DNA of 64,000 nucleotides from Streptomyces sp. CB03234. Its GTDB lineage: Bacteria > Actinomycetota > Actinomycetes > Streptomycetales > Streptomycetaceae. The position numbers were made by a program, and so were the translations under genes. The stretch is from assembly GCF_001905885.1 (NCBI RefSeq), contig NZ_LIYH01000001.1, positions 62,001 to 126,000 on the forward strand, read 5' to 3'. Positions 8,295-16,789 of the stretch are shown here, in pieces (positions within the stretch are counted from its first letter, which is position 1; each line of letters opens with the position of its first letter). The notes below the pieces were generated by a model. That model was not told where the DNA came from and did no database searches. It saw only the letters and a program-made list of their open reading frames with translations.

Positions 8295-9260
8295 GTGGCC
8301 CATGACATCGAACCCCGGCTGCTGCGCGCCTTCGTGGCCGTCGCCGACGAGCTGCACTTCACCCGCGCCGCCGCCCGGCTGTACGTCGCCCAGCAGGCGC
8401 TCAGCCGCGACATCCGGCGCTTGGAGCGGGAGTTGGGCGCCGAGCTGTTCACCCGTACCACCCGGCAGGTGGCGCTCACGGTGGACGGCGAGCGGCTGCT
8501 GCCGTACGCGAACGGCGTGCTGGCGGCGTACGACGAGCTGGGCGCCGCCTTCGCCGACGAGGCGCGGCCGCTGCTGGTGGACCTCAACACGGACGGCATG
8601 ATCAGCGGGCGGGTGCTGGCACGGGCCCGCGAACTGGCCCCTCAGTGCGAGCTGATGGCCCGCTACGAGAGCGGGCTGACCGGCGCGGCCACCAAGATCG
8701 TCGCCGGACGGCTCGACGTGTCCTTCGGGCGGTTCGCCGGCCTGCCGTCCGCCGTACGCGCCCGGCTGGCGGCGCAGCCCGTACGGTACGAGCCGATGGC
8801 CGTGCTGCTGCCGCCCGATCACCCGCTGGCCGGCCGGCCGGAGGTGGAACTGGCCGCGCTCGCCGGCGAGTCCGTGTACGCGGGTGCCGGCAACCCCGGC
8901 ACCAGGGAGTGGACCGACCTGGCTGAGCGGCTCTTCGCGGGGCGCGGGATCAAGGTCGCCCCGCCGGCGCCGGTGGCGATCGGGTTCGAGGAGTTCCGCC
9001 GGGTCATGGCCAAAACCCGTACGCCTGTCCTGGTCGCCGTTGACTTTCCGGCCGTGCCCGGGAGCGTGCTCCGGCCACTGGTCGACCCCGTACCGCTGTC
9101 ACCGGTGTCGCTGGTGTGGCGCAAGGGGCTGAAGCACCCGGGGCTCGACGCGCTGCGTGCGGCGGCGGCCGCCTTCGCCGGGGAGGAGGGGTGGCTGGAG
9201 CGGCCGACCGGGGCCTGGCTTCCGGAGGGTGATTTGTTGCACATGTGCACGAATCAATGA
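8295..9260 (+). CDS. LysR-family transcriptional regulator
   Basis: This 321-aa regulator starts at GTG 8295. The N-terminal winged helix is canonical (LLRAFVAVADELHFTRAAARLYVAQQALSRDIRRLERELG, residues about 6-45), followed by the LFTRTTRQVALT wing. The remaining 240 residues are a periplasmic-binding-protein-like effector domain. It is transcribed away from the MFS gene and is presumably the activator or repressor of that exporter, responding to the transported compound. Confidence 0.88.
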   Translation: MAHDIEPRLLRAFVAVADELHFTRAAARLYVAQQALSRDIRRLERELGAELFTRTTRQVALTVDGERLLPYANGVLAAYDELGAAFADEARPLLVDLNTDGMISGRVLARARELAPQCELMARYESGLTGAATKIVAGRLDVSFGRFAGLPSAVRARLAAQPVRYEPMAVLLPPDHPLAGRPEVELAALAGESVYAGAGNPGTREWTDLAERLFAGRGIKVAPPAPVAIGFEEFRRVMAKTRTPVLVAVDFPAVPGSVLRPLVDPVPLSPVSLVWRKGLKHPGLDALRAAAAAFAGEEGWLERPTGAWLPEGDLLHMCTNQ

Positions 9261-9284
9261 ACTGTAAGCCCCTCTGTCACAGGC

Positions 9285-10592
9285 GTGCGCTACATTCATG
9301 GTCCGGGTGCAGTGTGGTGGGGGCGCTCCGGCAGGGTGGGGGCCCGGTCCGGCGCGAGTACCCAGATGTTCCGTGTGCGCACCCTTGGTCCATTCAGTGG
9401 GGGATGTGCGTACAAAGTGGACAATTGGCGAGAAGGTGCCCGAGATGGGCACCAGAATGAGCCACTCGACAGCACCGTCCAAGTGGACAGCCTGAGCGCG
9501 TTCGACGCGTTCGACGCCTTTGGGCGTCGGGGTGACGGTGCCGGACTCCAGCCCGACGGCCATGGACACCAGGCCGGTACGCCTGGATACCAGGCCGACC
9601 CGCACGGCTACCACGCCGACGGCCTCGAACCCCACGACCCGGGCTACCGGACCGGCGGTTCCGGCTACGCGGCCGACGGGCCGGGCTACGCCGCCGATGG
9701 CTCCGGCTATCGCACCGACGGTTCCGGGCACGCGGCCGACGAGCTGGGCTACCGCGCCGACGGTTCGGGGCACGCGGCCGGTGACGGGTTCGGACACCAG
9801 CCCGGCGACTTCGGCCTCGGCCATGAGGACGAGACCATCGCCTACCGGGCCGACAGCCTCGGCCTGGAGCCCGGTGGCCCGGAGTTCCAGACCGCCCAGC
9901 TCCCGGCCGTGACCGCCACCGCCACCCCCACCGTGGCCGCGACCGTCCCGGGACCGGCGTCCGTACCCGCGTCCGCGCCGACGGAGCAGGAGCCGTCCGA
10001 CGGGCCGGTGTTCGTCGACGAGAGCGGCCGCCGCAGCAAGAAGCTCCGCAAGCTCGGCTGGGTGCTGGCGACCGCGTGCGCGGTGTACGCCATCACGCTC
10101 GTCGTCGCGGTGATCGGCGGCAACTCCGCCGCGCCCTGGCTGCTCATACCCGGCCCCGCCGACGAGAAGAAGACCGAGACCACCCGGGTCGAGCCCGTGC
10201 CGAGCACCAGCGAGGCGCCCAGGGACGACACCGGCGGGGACGTCCCCGACTCCCCGGCGCCCACCGACTCCACGGGCGCGGTCATCCCGCAGCCCGCCGA
10301 CGGCGCCTCGCAGGGCGTGTCCGCCACCCCCCGCCCCGGCGAGTCCTCGGCGCCGGACGTCACGCCCAGCCGTGAAACCGGCGGCGGCCCGGACGACGAA
10401 AAGCCCGGCAACAGGCCCACCGTGTCCCGGCCCACCGACGACGGCGCCACCCGTCAGCCGCCGCCCGTCACCCCGCCTCAGACGGCGAACCCGGACCCCA
10501 CGGACACGCCGACGACTCCCACGGAAGAACCCACCGACCCGCCGGTCGAAGAAAGCGGCGGTCAGCCCATGGCCGCGGAAGGCGCACAGTAA
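9285..10592 (+). CDS. matA: MatA, membrane protein of the exopolysaccharide (mat) operon
   Basis: The ORF from GTG 9285 gives 435 aa, but the start is uncertain. Codons before about 9480 have poor third-position GC, so translation may really begin at GTG 9417 or GTG 9483. The N-terminal part is cytoplasmic, rich in Gly/Tyr/His/Asp with repeated GYxADG and GHAADG units. A basic patch (GRRSKKLRKLG) precedes one TM helix (VLATACAVYAITLVVAVIGG). The outside tail of about 150 residues is rich in Pro/Thr/Ser. The stop codon abuts the matB ATG directly. In S. coelicolor the matAB pair is needed for pellet formation and for a poly-beta-1,6-GlcNAc-like polymer. The assignment here rests on position next to matB and on topology. 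Its biochemical role is unknown; a synthase partner or wall-spanning guide is plausible. Confidence 0.72.
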   Translation: MRYIHGPGAVWWGRSGRVGARSGASTQMFRVRTLGPFSGGCAYKVDNWREGARDGHQNEPLDSTVQVDSLSAFDAFDAFGRRGDGAGLQPDGHGHQAGTPGYQADPHGYHADGLEPHDPGYRTGGSGYAADGPGYAADGSGYRTDGSGHAADELGYRADGSGHAAGDGFGHQPGDFGLGHEDETIAYRADSLGLEPGGPEFQTAQLPAVTATATPTVAATVPGPASVPASAPTEQEPSDGPVFVDESGRRSKKLRKLGWVLATACAVYAITLVVAVIGGNSAAPWLLIPGPADEKKTETTRVEPVPSTSEAPRDDTGGDVPDSPAPTDSTGAVIPQPADGASQGVSATPRPGESSAPDVTPSRETGGGPDDEKPGNRPTVSRPTDDGATRQPPPVTPPQTANPDPTDTPTTPTEEPTDPPVEESGGQPMAAEGAQ

Positions 10593-12779
10593 ATGACAAC
10601 CTCAGGCAGACGGCGCGCCAAGAAGATGCGCGCCGTCCGGCGCAGGCTGCCCATGCGCTATCTGCTGCCCTCGGTCTTCCTGGTCGCACTCTTCGCGATG
10701 CTGATGCTGCGCGGCTATGTGCACAACGAGATCCAGCCCGATCACCGCATCCGGCTCCTCGAAGACCGCGACCAAGTGCCCCCGGCCATGCACAAGGGCG
10801 GCCCGGTCATCGACGCCCGCGACCCGGAGAAGCCCGTCAGTCTGAACGTCCCGAACGACAAGATCGTTCTGACCTTCGACGACGGCCCGGACCCGGTCTG
10901 GACGCCCAAGGTCCTCGACCAGCTGAAGGAGCACGACGCCCGCGCGGTCTTCTTCGTCACCGGCGCCATGACCGCCCGCCACCCCGACCTGGTCGAGCGG
11001 ATGGTGAACGAGGGCCACGAGGTGGGCCTGCACACCTTCAACCACCCCGACCTGTCCCTCCAGTCGCAGGAGCGCATCGACTGGGAGCTGTCCCAGAACC
11101 AGATGGCGCTCGCGGGCGCGTCGGGAGTCCGCTCCTCCCTCTTCCGCGCGCCGTACTCGAACTTCGTCTGGCACTTGGACAACAAGAACTGGGACCTGAT
11201 CAAGTACGCCGGCAGCCGCGGCTACATCGCGGCGTTCAACGACACCGACAGCCACGACTGGCGACGGCAGGGCGTCGACAAGATCGTCAAGAACGCCACG
11301 CCGAAGCCCGGCAAGGGCGCGATCGTCCTCATGCACGACTCCGGCGGCAACCGCGAGCAGACGGTCGCCGCACTCGCCCGCTTCCTGCCGCAGCAGAAGG
11401 CGAAGGGCTACGAGTTCACCACGCTCACCGAGGCCCTCGGAGCGCCCAGCGCGCACACCGAGGTCAGCGGCATGGAGCTGTGGAAGGGCAAGGCGTTCGT
11501 CTACGCCGTCGGCATCTCCGAGAACATCACCGGCGTCCTGGTGGGCGGCCTCGCGATCGTCGGCGTCCTCGTCATCGGACGCTTCGGCCTGATGCTCGTC
11601 CTCGCCTTCGCGCACGCCCGCAAGGTCCGCCGCCGCCGCTTCCGCTGGGGCCCTCCCGTCACCGAACCGGTCACCGTGCTGGTCCCGGCGTACAACGAGA
11701 AGGAGTGCATCGAGAACACGGTCCGCTCGCTGATGGCGAGTGACCATCCGGTCGAGGTCATCGTCATCGACGACGGGTCCTCGGACGGCACCGCCGACAT
11801 CGTCGAGCGGATGTGGCTGCCCAACGTACGCGTCGTCCGCCAGGAGAACTCCGGGAAGCCCGCCGCCCTCAACAACGGCATCGCGCACGCCAGCCACGAC
11901 ATCATCGTGATGATGGACGGCGACACGGTCTTCGAGCCGTCCACCGTCCGCCAGCTGGTGCAGCCCTTCGGCGACCAGCGCGTCGGCGCGGTCGCCGGCA
12001 ACGCCAAGGTCGGCAACCGCGACACCCTCATCGGCGCCTGGCAGCACATCGAGTACGTGATGGGCTTCAACCTCGACCGCCGCATGTACGACGTGCTGCG
12101 CTGCATGCCCACCATCCCGGGTGCGGTCGGCGCCTTCCGCCGTACCGCTCTGGAGCGGGTGGGCGGCATGAGCGAGGACACCCTCGCCGAGGACACCGAC
12201 ATCACCATGGCCATCCACCGCGACGGCTGGCGCGTCGTGTACGCGGAGAACGCCCGCGCCTGGACCGAGGCCCCCGAGTCAGTCCAGCAGCTGTGGTCCC
12301 AGCGCTACCGCTGGAGCTACGGCACCATGCAGGCCATCTGGAAGCACCGCGGCGCCGTGTTCGACCGCGGCCCCTCCGGCCGCTTCGGCCGCGTCGGCCT
12401 GCCGCTGGTCTCCCTCTTCATGGTGATCACACCGCTGCTCGCGCCGCTCATCGACGTCTTCCTGCTGTACGGCCTGATCTTCGGCCCCACCCAGAAGACG
12501 ATCCTGGCGTGGCTGGGCGTCCTCCTGGTGCAAGCGGTGTGCGCGGCGTACGCCTTCCGGCTCGACAAGGAGAAGATGACCCACCTCATCTCCCTGCCGC
12601 TCCAGCAGATCCTCTACCGGCAGCTGATGTACGTCGTGCTGCTCCAGTCCTGGATCACCGCTCTCACCGGCGGCCGCTTGCGCTGGCAGAAACTGCGCCG
12701 TACCGGGGTCGTGGAGGCACCCGGCTCCATTCCCACGCAGCGTGCCTCCCACAGTGACGATCGGAGCGCGGTCGGATGA
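10593..12779 (+). CDS. matB: MatB, bifunctional polysaccharide deacetylase / glycosyltransferase 2
   Basis: The protein has 728 aa and its ATG lies immediately after the matA stop. An N-terminal TM (residues about 21-39) leads to an extracytoplasmic NodB-type deacetylase (about 85-285) with metal/catalytic motifs TFDDGPDP (D96/D97) and HTFNH (147-151). A TM region (about 300-345) returns to a cytoplasmic GT2 domain with PAYNE (Y367), DDGSSDG (D393/D394), DGD (442-444), the EDTD acceptor site (533-536) and QRYRW (570-574). Several TM helices follow (about 605-690). This set matches processive synthases such as IcaA/PgaC, fused to a PgaB/IcaB-like deacetylase. The predicted product is partially deacetylated poly-beta-1,6-N-acetylglucosamine on the hyphal surface. 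Confidence 0.95.
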   Translation: MTTSGRRRAKKMRAVRRRLPMRYLLPSVFLVALFAMLMLRGYVHNEIQPDHRIRLLEDRDQVPPAMHKGGPVIDARDPEKPVSLNVPNDKIVLTFDDGPDPVWTPKVLDQLKEHDARAVFFVTGAMTARHPDLVERMVNEGHEVGLHTFNHPDLSLQSQERIDWELSQNQMALAGASGVRSSLFRAPYSNFVWHLDNKNWDLIKYAGSRGYIAAFNDTDSHDWRRQGVDKIVKNATPKPGKGAIVLMHDSGGNREQTVAALARFLPQQKAKGYEFTTLTEALGAPSAHTEVSGMELWKGKAFVYAVGISENITGVLVGGLAIVGVLVIGRFGLMLVLAFAHARKVRRRRFRWGPPVTEPVTVLVPAYNEKECIENTVRSLMASDHPVEVIVIDDGSSDGTADIVERMWLPNVRVVRQENSGKPAALNNGIAHASHDIIVMMDGDTVFEPSTVRQLVQPFGDQRVGAVAGNAKVGNRDTLIGAWQHIEYVMGFNLDRRMYDVLRCMPTIPGAVGAFRRTALERVGGMSEDTLAEDTDITMAIHRDGWRVVYAENARAWTEAPESVQQLWSQRYRWSYGTMQAIWKHRGAVFDRGPSGRFGRVGLPLVSLFMVITPLLAPLIDVFLLYGLIFGPTQKTILAWLGVLLVQAVCAAYAFRLDKEKMTHLISLPLQQILYRQLMYVVLLQSWITALTGGRLRWQKLRRTGVVEAPGSIPTQRASHSDDRSAVG

Positions 12780-14398
12780 CGGGCAATTACACGGGCGGGT
12801 CCTACGACGACCGTTACGAGGCCTGGCCGCACGAGCGGTCCGGGGCGGACGACGCGACGCAGCCGTACCCGCCGACCGCACCGGAGGCGGACCACTTCGC
12901 GCCCTTCGGAACGACGCACCACACCCCGCCGCACGCGCACTTCGCCTCGGAACCGGATCCGTTCGCGTCCGCCACGACGGAGCGGGCGCCGCAGACGTAC
13001 CCGTCGTACGAACAGGAACCCGGCTTCCCTTCCGTGGAACCGGACCCCTTCACCCAGCCCTACGGGCAGCCCTACGCGCAACCCGGCGGCCAGACCTGGA
13101 CGGCGCCCCAGCAGCCGGCCTACGAGGCCGCTCACCCGTCGGCCTCCGCGACCCTCACCGCGCCCGGCACCGTCCCTCGGGTGGAGCCCGAGCCCGCCCC
13201 CGCCGCCGAAGCCGCCGAAGCCGCCGAAGCCGCCGAAGCCGCGCCGAAGAGGCCCGGCCGCGACCGGTACTTCGACCTGCTGCGGGCGCTCGCCCTCTTC
13301 CGAGTGGTGCTCTACCACCTGACCGGCTGGATGTGGCTCCCGCTGGTCTTCCCGTCGATGGGCGTCATGTTCGCCCTCGCGGGCAACCTGATGGCGCGCT
13401 CCCTCAAGCGCCCGCCCGGCCAGGTCATCAAGAGCCGGGTCCGGCGCCTGCTGCCCCCGCTGTGGGCCGCCGGTGCCGTCGGCGTGACCGGCATGCTGGT
13501 GCAGGGCTGGGGCCCGGCGGAGGGGGAGGACACCCTCACCTGGTGGCTGGAGCTGCTGTTCTGGGTCCTGCCGCTCAGCGACCCGCCCAACGCCGCCGAG
13601 CTGGCCGGTGTCCCCGGCATCCTGCCCGGGACCTGGGCCGAGCCCTTCGCCGGCCCCCTGTGGTACATCCGCGCCTACCTCTGGTTCGTCCTGCTGTCGC
13701 CGCTCTTCCTGGCGGCCCTGCGCAAGCAGCCGTGGGTGACGATCGCCGCGCCGCTCGTGCTGATGGCCGCGCTGAATTTCGGCTACCTCCAGGCCGCCGA
13801 GGAGATCGCCCCGATCCTGTACGGCATCGGCGAGTTCGGCGCCTGCTGGATCCTCGGCATGGCGCACCAGGAGGGCGTCCTGAAGCGCCTGCCCAACTAC
13901 GTGATCCCGTCCATCGCGCCGTTCATCATGGGCTTCGGCATCTGGTGGGCCGTCGATCACGGGCTGAGCGCCGAGAACCAGCTGGGGAACATGCCGTTCG
14001 CCTCCGCCTTCTGGGGCTTCGGGTTCGTCCTCCTGCTGCTGCACTTCAGCCCGTCGTGGTCCGAGTGGCCGCGCCTGCTGGAGCGCTTCGACGGCGCCAT
14101 CACGCTGCTCAACTCGCGTGCCGTGACCATCTACCTCTGGCACAACGTCTGCATCGCCATCGCCGTGACGATGTGGAACCGGCTGTGGTCCCTGGAAGTG
14201 ATGTGGCGCGACCTGCCGTGGCTGATGAACAGCCCATGGCCGACCCTGATCTTCAGCTGGTCGTTGATCGCCTACTGCATTCTGATGTTCGGCTGGCTGG
14301 AGGACGTGGCCGCCAAGCGGCGGCCGAGGCTGTGGCCGTCCGGCGCGACCACGCGGAACAACGCGACCACGCGGAACAAGAAGGGCCTTGTCGCATGA
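12776..14398 (+). CDS. Acyltransferase 3 family membrane protein
   Basis: The protein is 540 aa and overlaps matB by 4 nt (ATGA), so it is translationally coupled. Residues 1-160 are hydrophilic and low-complexity (YPPTAPEADH, QPYGQPYAQPGG, AAEAAEAAEAA). From about residue 163 (RDRYFDLLRALALFRVVLYH) to the end is an acyltransferase-3 domain with about ten TM helices; the early Arg and the ALFRVVLYH motif are typical. The C-terminus is basic with an NNATTRN repeat. Position suggests an IcaC/WafG-like role: O-acylation (for example succinylation) or export of the MatB polymer. Substrate is inferred from context only. Confidence 0.85.
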   Translation: MTGNYTGGSYDDRYEAWPHERSGADDATQPYPPTAPEADHFAPFGTTHHTPPHAHFASEPDPFASATTERAPQTYPSYEQEPGFPSVEPDPFTQPYGQPYAQPGGQTWTAPQQPAYEAAHPSASATLTAPGTVPRVEPEPAPAAEAAEAAEAAEAAPKRPGRDRYFDLLRALALFRVVLYHLTGWMWLPLVFPSMGVMFALAGNLMARSLKRPPGQVIKSRVRRLLPPLWAAGAVGVTGMLVQGWGPAEGEDTLTWWLELLFWVLPLSDPPNAAELAGVPGILPGTWAEPFAGPLWYIRAYLWFVLLSPLFLAALRKQPWVTIAAPLVLMAALNFGYLQAAEEIAPILYGIGEFGACWILGMAHQEGVLKRLPNYVIPSIAPFIMGFGIWWAVDHGLSAENQLGNMPFASAFWGFGFVLLLLHFSPSWSEWPRLLERFDGAITLLNSRAVTIYLWHNVCIAIAVTMWNRLWSLEVMWRDLPWLMNSPWPTLIFSWSLIAYCILMFGWLEDVAAKRRPRLWPSGATTRNNATTRNKKGLVA

Positions 14399-15288
14399 TG
14401 CTGCGTGCCAGGTGGCTGCTGCTCGCGGTCGCCCCCCTCCTCGTCCTCACCATCTTCGTCGCCACCCCCACCCCGAAGCCGGCGGATCAGCAGGCGGCCG
14501 GTCAGTCGGAGAGCCAGGGCGCCGCCAAGCGGGCGGAGGAGGAGCTGGAGTCGGCCGAGGACCTGCTCGCCAAGATGCCGCCCGGCCTCGCGGCCCCGGA
14601 CAAGAAGGAGCTGGCCCACCAGATCCTCGGCTCCGCCATGAACTCCACGAAGGACTGGCGCACGCTGTACGGCCACATCGCGGACAGCGACGACGGCGAC
14701 GGCTACTGCGGTGGCGTGATCGGCTTCTGCTCCGGCACCAAGGACATGCTGGTCCTGGTCGAGTCGTACACCAAGGAGCACCCGGACAACGGCCTGGCCG
14801 AGTACGTAACCGCGCTGCGCGCGGTCAACGGCACGGACTCGCACGAGGGCCTGGGCGCTGGCTTCATGGAAGCGTGGCGGGAGGAGAGCGAGAAGCCCGC
14901 CTTCCGCAAGGCCCAGGACAGGGTCCGGGACACGATGTACTTCACGTCGGCCGTCGACCTCGCCAAGCTGGACGGCCTGGGCACGCTCGGCCAGTTCATC
15001 TACTACGACGCGATGGTCTTCCACGGCCCCGGCATCGACAAGAACGGCTTCTACGAGATCCGCGAGCGGGTCCGGGCCGCCCACAAGACCAAGGCCGAGG
15101 GCGGCAAGGAGAAGGCGTACCTCGACGCGTTCCTCGACGAATGCCGCAAGGTGATGCTGGAGGCGAACCCCGACCAGGACACCAGCCGCATCGACACCAC
15201 CCAGCGCGCCTTCCTGCGCGACGGCAACCTCACCCTGAAGACGCCCCTGGTCTGGCAGATGTACGGGCAGACGTTCCGCGTGTCGTAA
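14395..15288 (+). CDS. GH46 chitosanase-like protein with catalytic Glu replaced by Met
   Basis: The protein is 297 aa and overlaps the acyltransferase by 4 nt. An N-terminal hydrophobic segment (WLLLAVAPLLVLTIFVA) is a signal peptide or anchor. From residue about 70 it follows chitosanase GH46 closely: KKELAHQILGSAMNSTKDW, DGDGYCGGVIGFCSGTKDM, LGQFIYYDAMVFHGPG, DTSRIDTTQRAFL. Aligned by eye with Streptomyces N174 chitosanase, the general acid Glu22 (SSAENSS) is Met82 here (GSAMNST). The second acid, Asp40, is kept (D100 in DSDDGDGY). The protein may be a non-catalytic glycan-binding or scaffold protein, or act by a different mechanism, on the MatB polymer. It is the last gene of the mat operon. 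Confidence 0.85.
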   Translation: MMLRARWLLLAVAPLLVLTIFVATPTPKPADQQAAGQSESQGAAKRAEEELESAEDLLAKMPPGLAAPDKKELAHQILGSAMNSTKDWRTLYGHIADSDDGDGYCGGVIGFCSGTKDMLVLVESYTKEHPDNGLAEYVTALRAVNGTDSHEGLGAGFMEAWREESEKPAFRKAQDRVRDTMYFTSAVDLAKLDGLGTLGQFIYYDAMVFHGPGIDKNGFYEIRERVRAAHKTKAEGGKEKAYLDAFLDECRKVMLEANPDQDTSRIDTTQRAFLRDGNLTLKTPLVWQMYGQTFRVS

Positions 15289-15325
15289 AGCCTCACCGTC
15301 GTCTCAGACGGCACGTGAGAGCAAG

Positions 15326-15362
15326 GTTTCAGCCCGGTCACGTCATATGACCGGGCTGAAAC
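15326..15362. promoter_or_regulatory. 15-bp palindrome: mat terminator and candidate GlnR operator of narK
   Basis: GTTTCAGCCCGGTCA (15326-15340) is exactly complementary to 15348-15362, with a 7-nt loop. It would terminate the mat operon 37 nt after its stop. Each arm also reads as a GlnR box gTnAc-n6-GaAAc: GTGAC-n6-GAAAC on the minus strand (15341-15326) and ATGAC-n6-GAAAC on the plus strand (15347-15362). It lies 64 nt before narK, which is a nitrate gene of the type GlnR controls. Confidence 0.65.
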
Positions 15363-15425
15363 GCATCCTCCCTAGCGTCGGTCCTGACGGGATTCAGGAG
15401 CTGACAGCAGCAGTGGAGGTACGCG

Positions 15426-16757
15426 ATGAGCGGCCGGTGGATCGAGCAGTGGGACCCTGAGGACGAGACCTTCTGGCGGGAGAAGGGGGAGAAGATCGCC
15501 AAGCGGAATCTGCTCTTCTCCGTCTTCTCCGAGCACATCGGGTTCTCCATCTGGTCGCTGTGGTCCGTGATGGTCCTGTTCATGGGCCCGCAGTACGGCA
15601 TCGACCCGGCCGGCAAGTTCGCCCTGATCGCCGTGGCGACGCTGGTCGGCGCCATGATCCGGGTCCCGTACACCTTCGCCGTCGCCCGCTTCGGCGGCCG
15701 CAACTGGACGATCTTCAGCGCGCTGCTGCTCCTGCTGCCCACGGGCGCCGCGTACGCCGTCATGGAGCCGGGCACGTCGTACAGCACCTTCCTGCTGGTC
15801 GCCGCGCTCACCGGCGTGGGCGGCGGCAACTTCGCCTCCTCGATGACGAACATCAACGCCTTCTTCCCGCTCCACAAGAAGGGCTGGGCCCTCGGCCTCA
15901 ACGCGGGCGGCGGCAACATCGGCGTCCCCGTCGTCCAGCTGGTCGGCCTGCTCATCATCGGTACGGCAGGGGCCGCCCAGCCGCGGATCGTCCTCGGCAT
16001 CTACATCCCGCTGATCGTGATCGCCGCCGTGTGCGCCGCGCTCCACATGGACAACCTGGCGCCCGTGAAGAACGACACCGGCGCCGTCAAGGAGGCCGTC
16101 AAGGACGCCCACACCTGGATCATGGCGTTCCTCTACATCGGCACCTTCGGCTCGTTCATCGGCTACAGCTTCGCCTTCGGCCTGGTCCTGCAGACCCAGT
16201 TCGGGCGTACGCCGCTCCAGGCCGCGTCCCTCACCTTCATCGGCCCGCTGCTCGGCTCGCTGATCCGGCCGTTCGGCGGCTCCCTCGCCGACAGGCACGG
16301 CGGCGCCCGCATCACCCTGTGGACCTTCGTCTCCATGGCCGCCGCGACCGGCGTGGTCGTCTACGCGTCCGTCATCGAGTCGCTCGCCGTCTTCCTCGTC
16401 GGCTTCATCTCCCTGTTCATCCTCAGCGGGCTCGGCAACGGCTCCACGTTCAAGATGATCCCCGCCATCTTCCAGGCCAAGGCGCACGCCTCGGGACTGG
16501 AGGGCGAGCAGGCCGACGCGTACGGACGGCGGCTGTCCGGCGCCGCGATCGGACTGATCGGGGCGATCGGCGCGATCGGCGGGCTCGGCATCAACCTGGC
16601 CTTCCGGCAGTCCTTCCAGACCGCCGGCACCGGCACCTCCGCCTTCGTCGCCTTCCTCCTCTTCTACGGTGCGTGCGTGACCGTCACCTGGGCGGTATAC
16701 CTTCGCCGCCCGGTGGAGGTCCCCGCCAAGCGGCAGCTCAGCTACTCCGAGGTGTGA
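15426..16757 (+). CDS. narK: Nitrate/nitrite transporter NarK (MFS)
   Basis: NarK is a 443-aa inner-membrane carrier for nitrate uptake and/or nitrite export. ATG 15426 has a GGAGGT site 5 nt upstream. It has twelve TM helices. The nitrate signature appears twice: GGGNFASSMTNINAFFP (first half) and GLGNGSTFKMIPAIF (second half), both typical of the NNP family. The motif LADRHGGARI is the second-half loop. It starts with SGRWIEQWDPEDETFWRE, as in other actinobacterial NarK proteins. nnaR follows after 32 nt and is likely in the same transcription unit. Confidence 0.95.
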   Translation: MSGRWIEQWDPEDETFWREKGEKIAKRNLLFSVFSEHIGFSIWSLWSVMVLFMGPQYGIDPAGKFALIAVATLVGAMIRVPYTFAVARFGGRNWTIFSALLLLLPTGAAYAVMEPGTSYSTFLLVAALTGVGGGNFASSMTNINAFFPLHKKGWALGLNAGGGNIGVPVVQLVGLLIIGTAGAAQPRIVLGIYIPLIVIAAVCAALHMDNLAPVKNDTGAVKEAVKDAHTWIMAFLYIGTFGSFIGYSFAFGLVLQTQFGRTPLQAASLTFIGPLLGSLIRPFGGSLADRHGGARITLWTFVSMAAATGVVVYASVIESLAVFLVGFISLFILSGLGNGSTFKMIPAIFQAKAHASGLEGEQADAYGRRLSGAAIGLIGAIGAIGGLGINLAFRQSFQTAGTGTSAFVAFLLFYGACVTVTWAVYLRRPVEVPAKRQLSYSEV

Positions 16758-16769
16758 ACGCCCACGGTC

Positions 16770-16785
16770 GTAACGGGGGGGAAAT
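16770..16785 (+). promoter_or_regulatory. GlnR-box-like element directly before nnaR
   Basis: GTAAC-GGGGGG-GAAAT fits the GlnR half-site pair gTnAc-n6-GaAAc with one mismatch. It lies 4 nt before the GTG of nnaR and overlaps its ribosome site (the GGGGGG run). GlnR control of nnaR has been described in S. coelicolor as I recall. Here the box would act at the 5' UTR. Confidence 0.5.
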
Positions 16786-16789
16786 ACCA

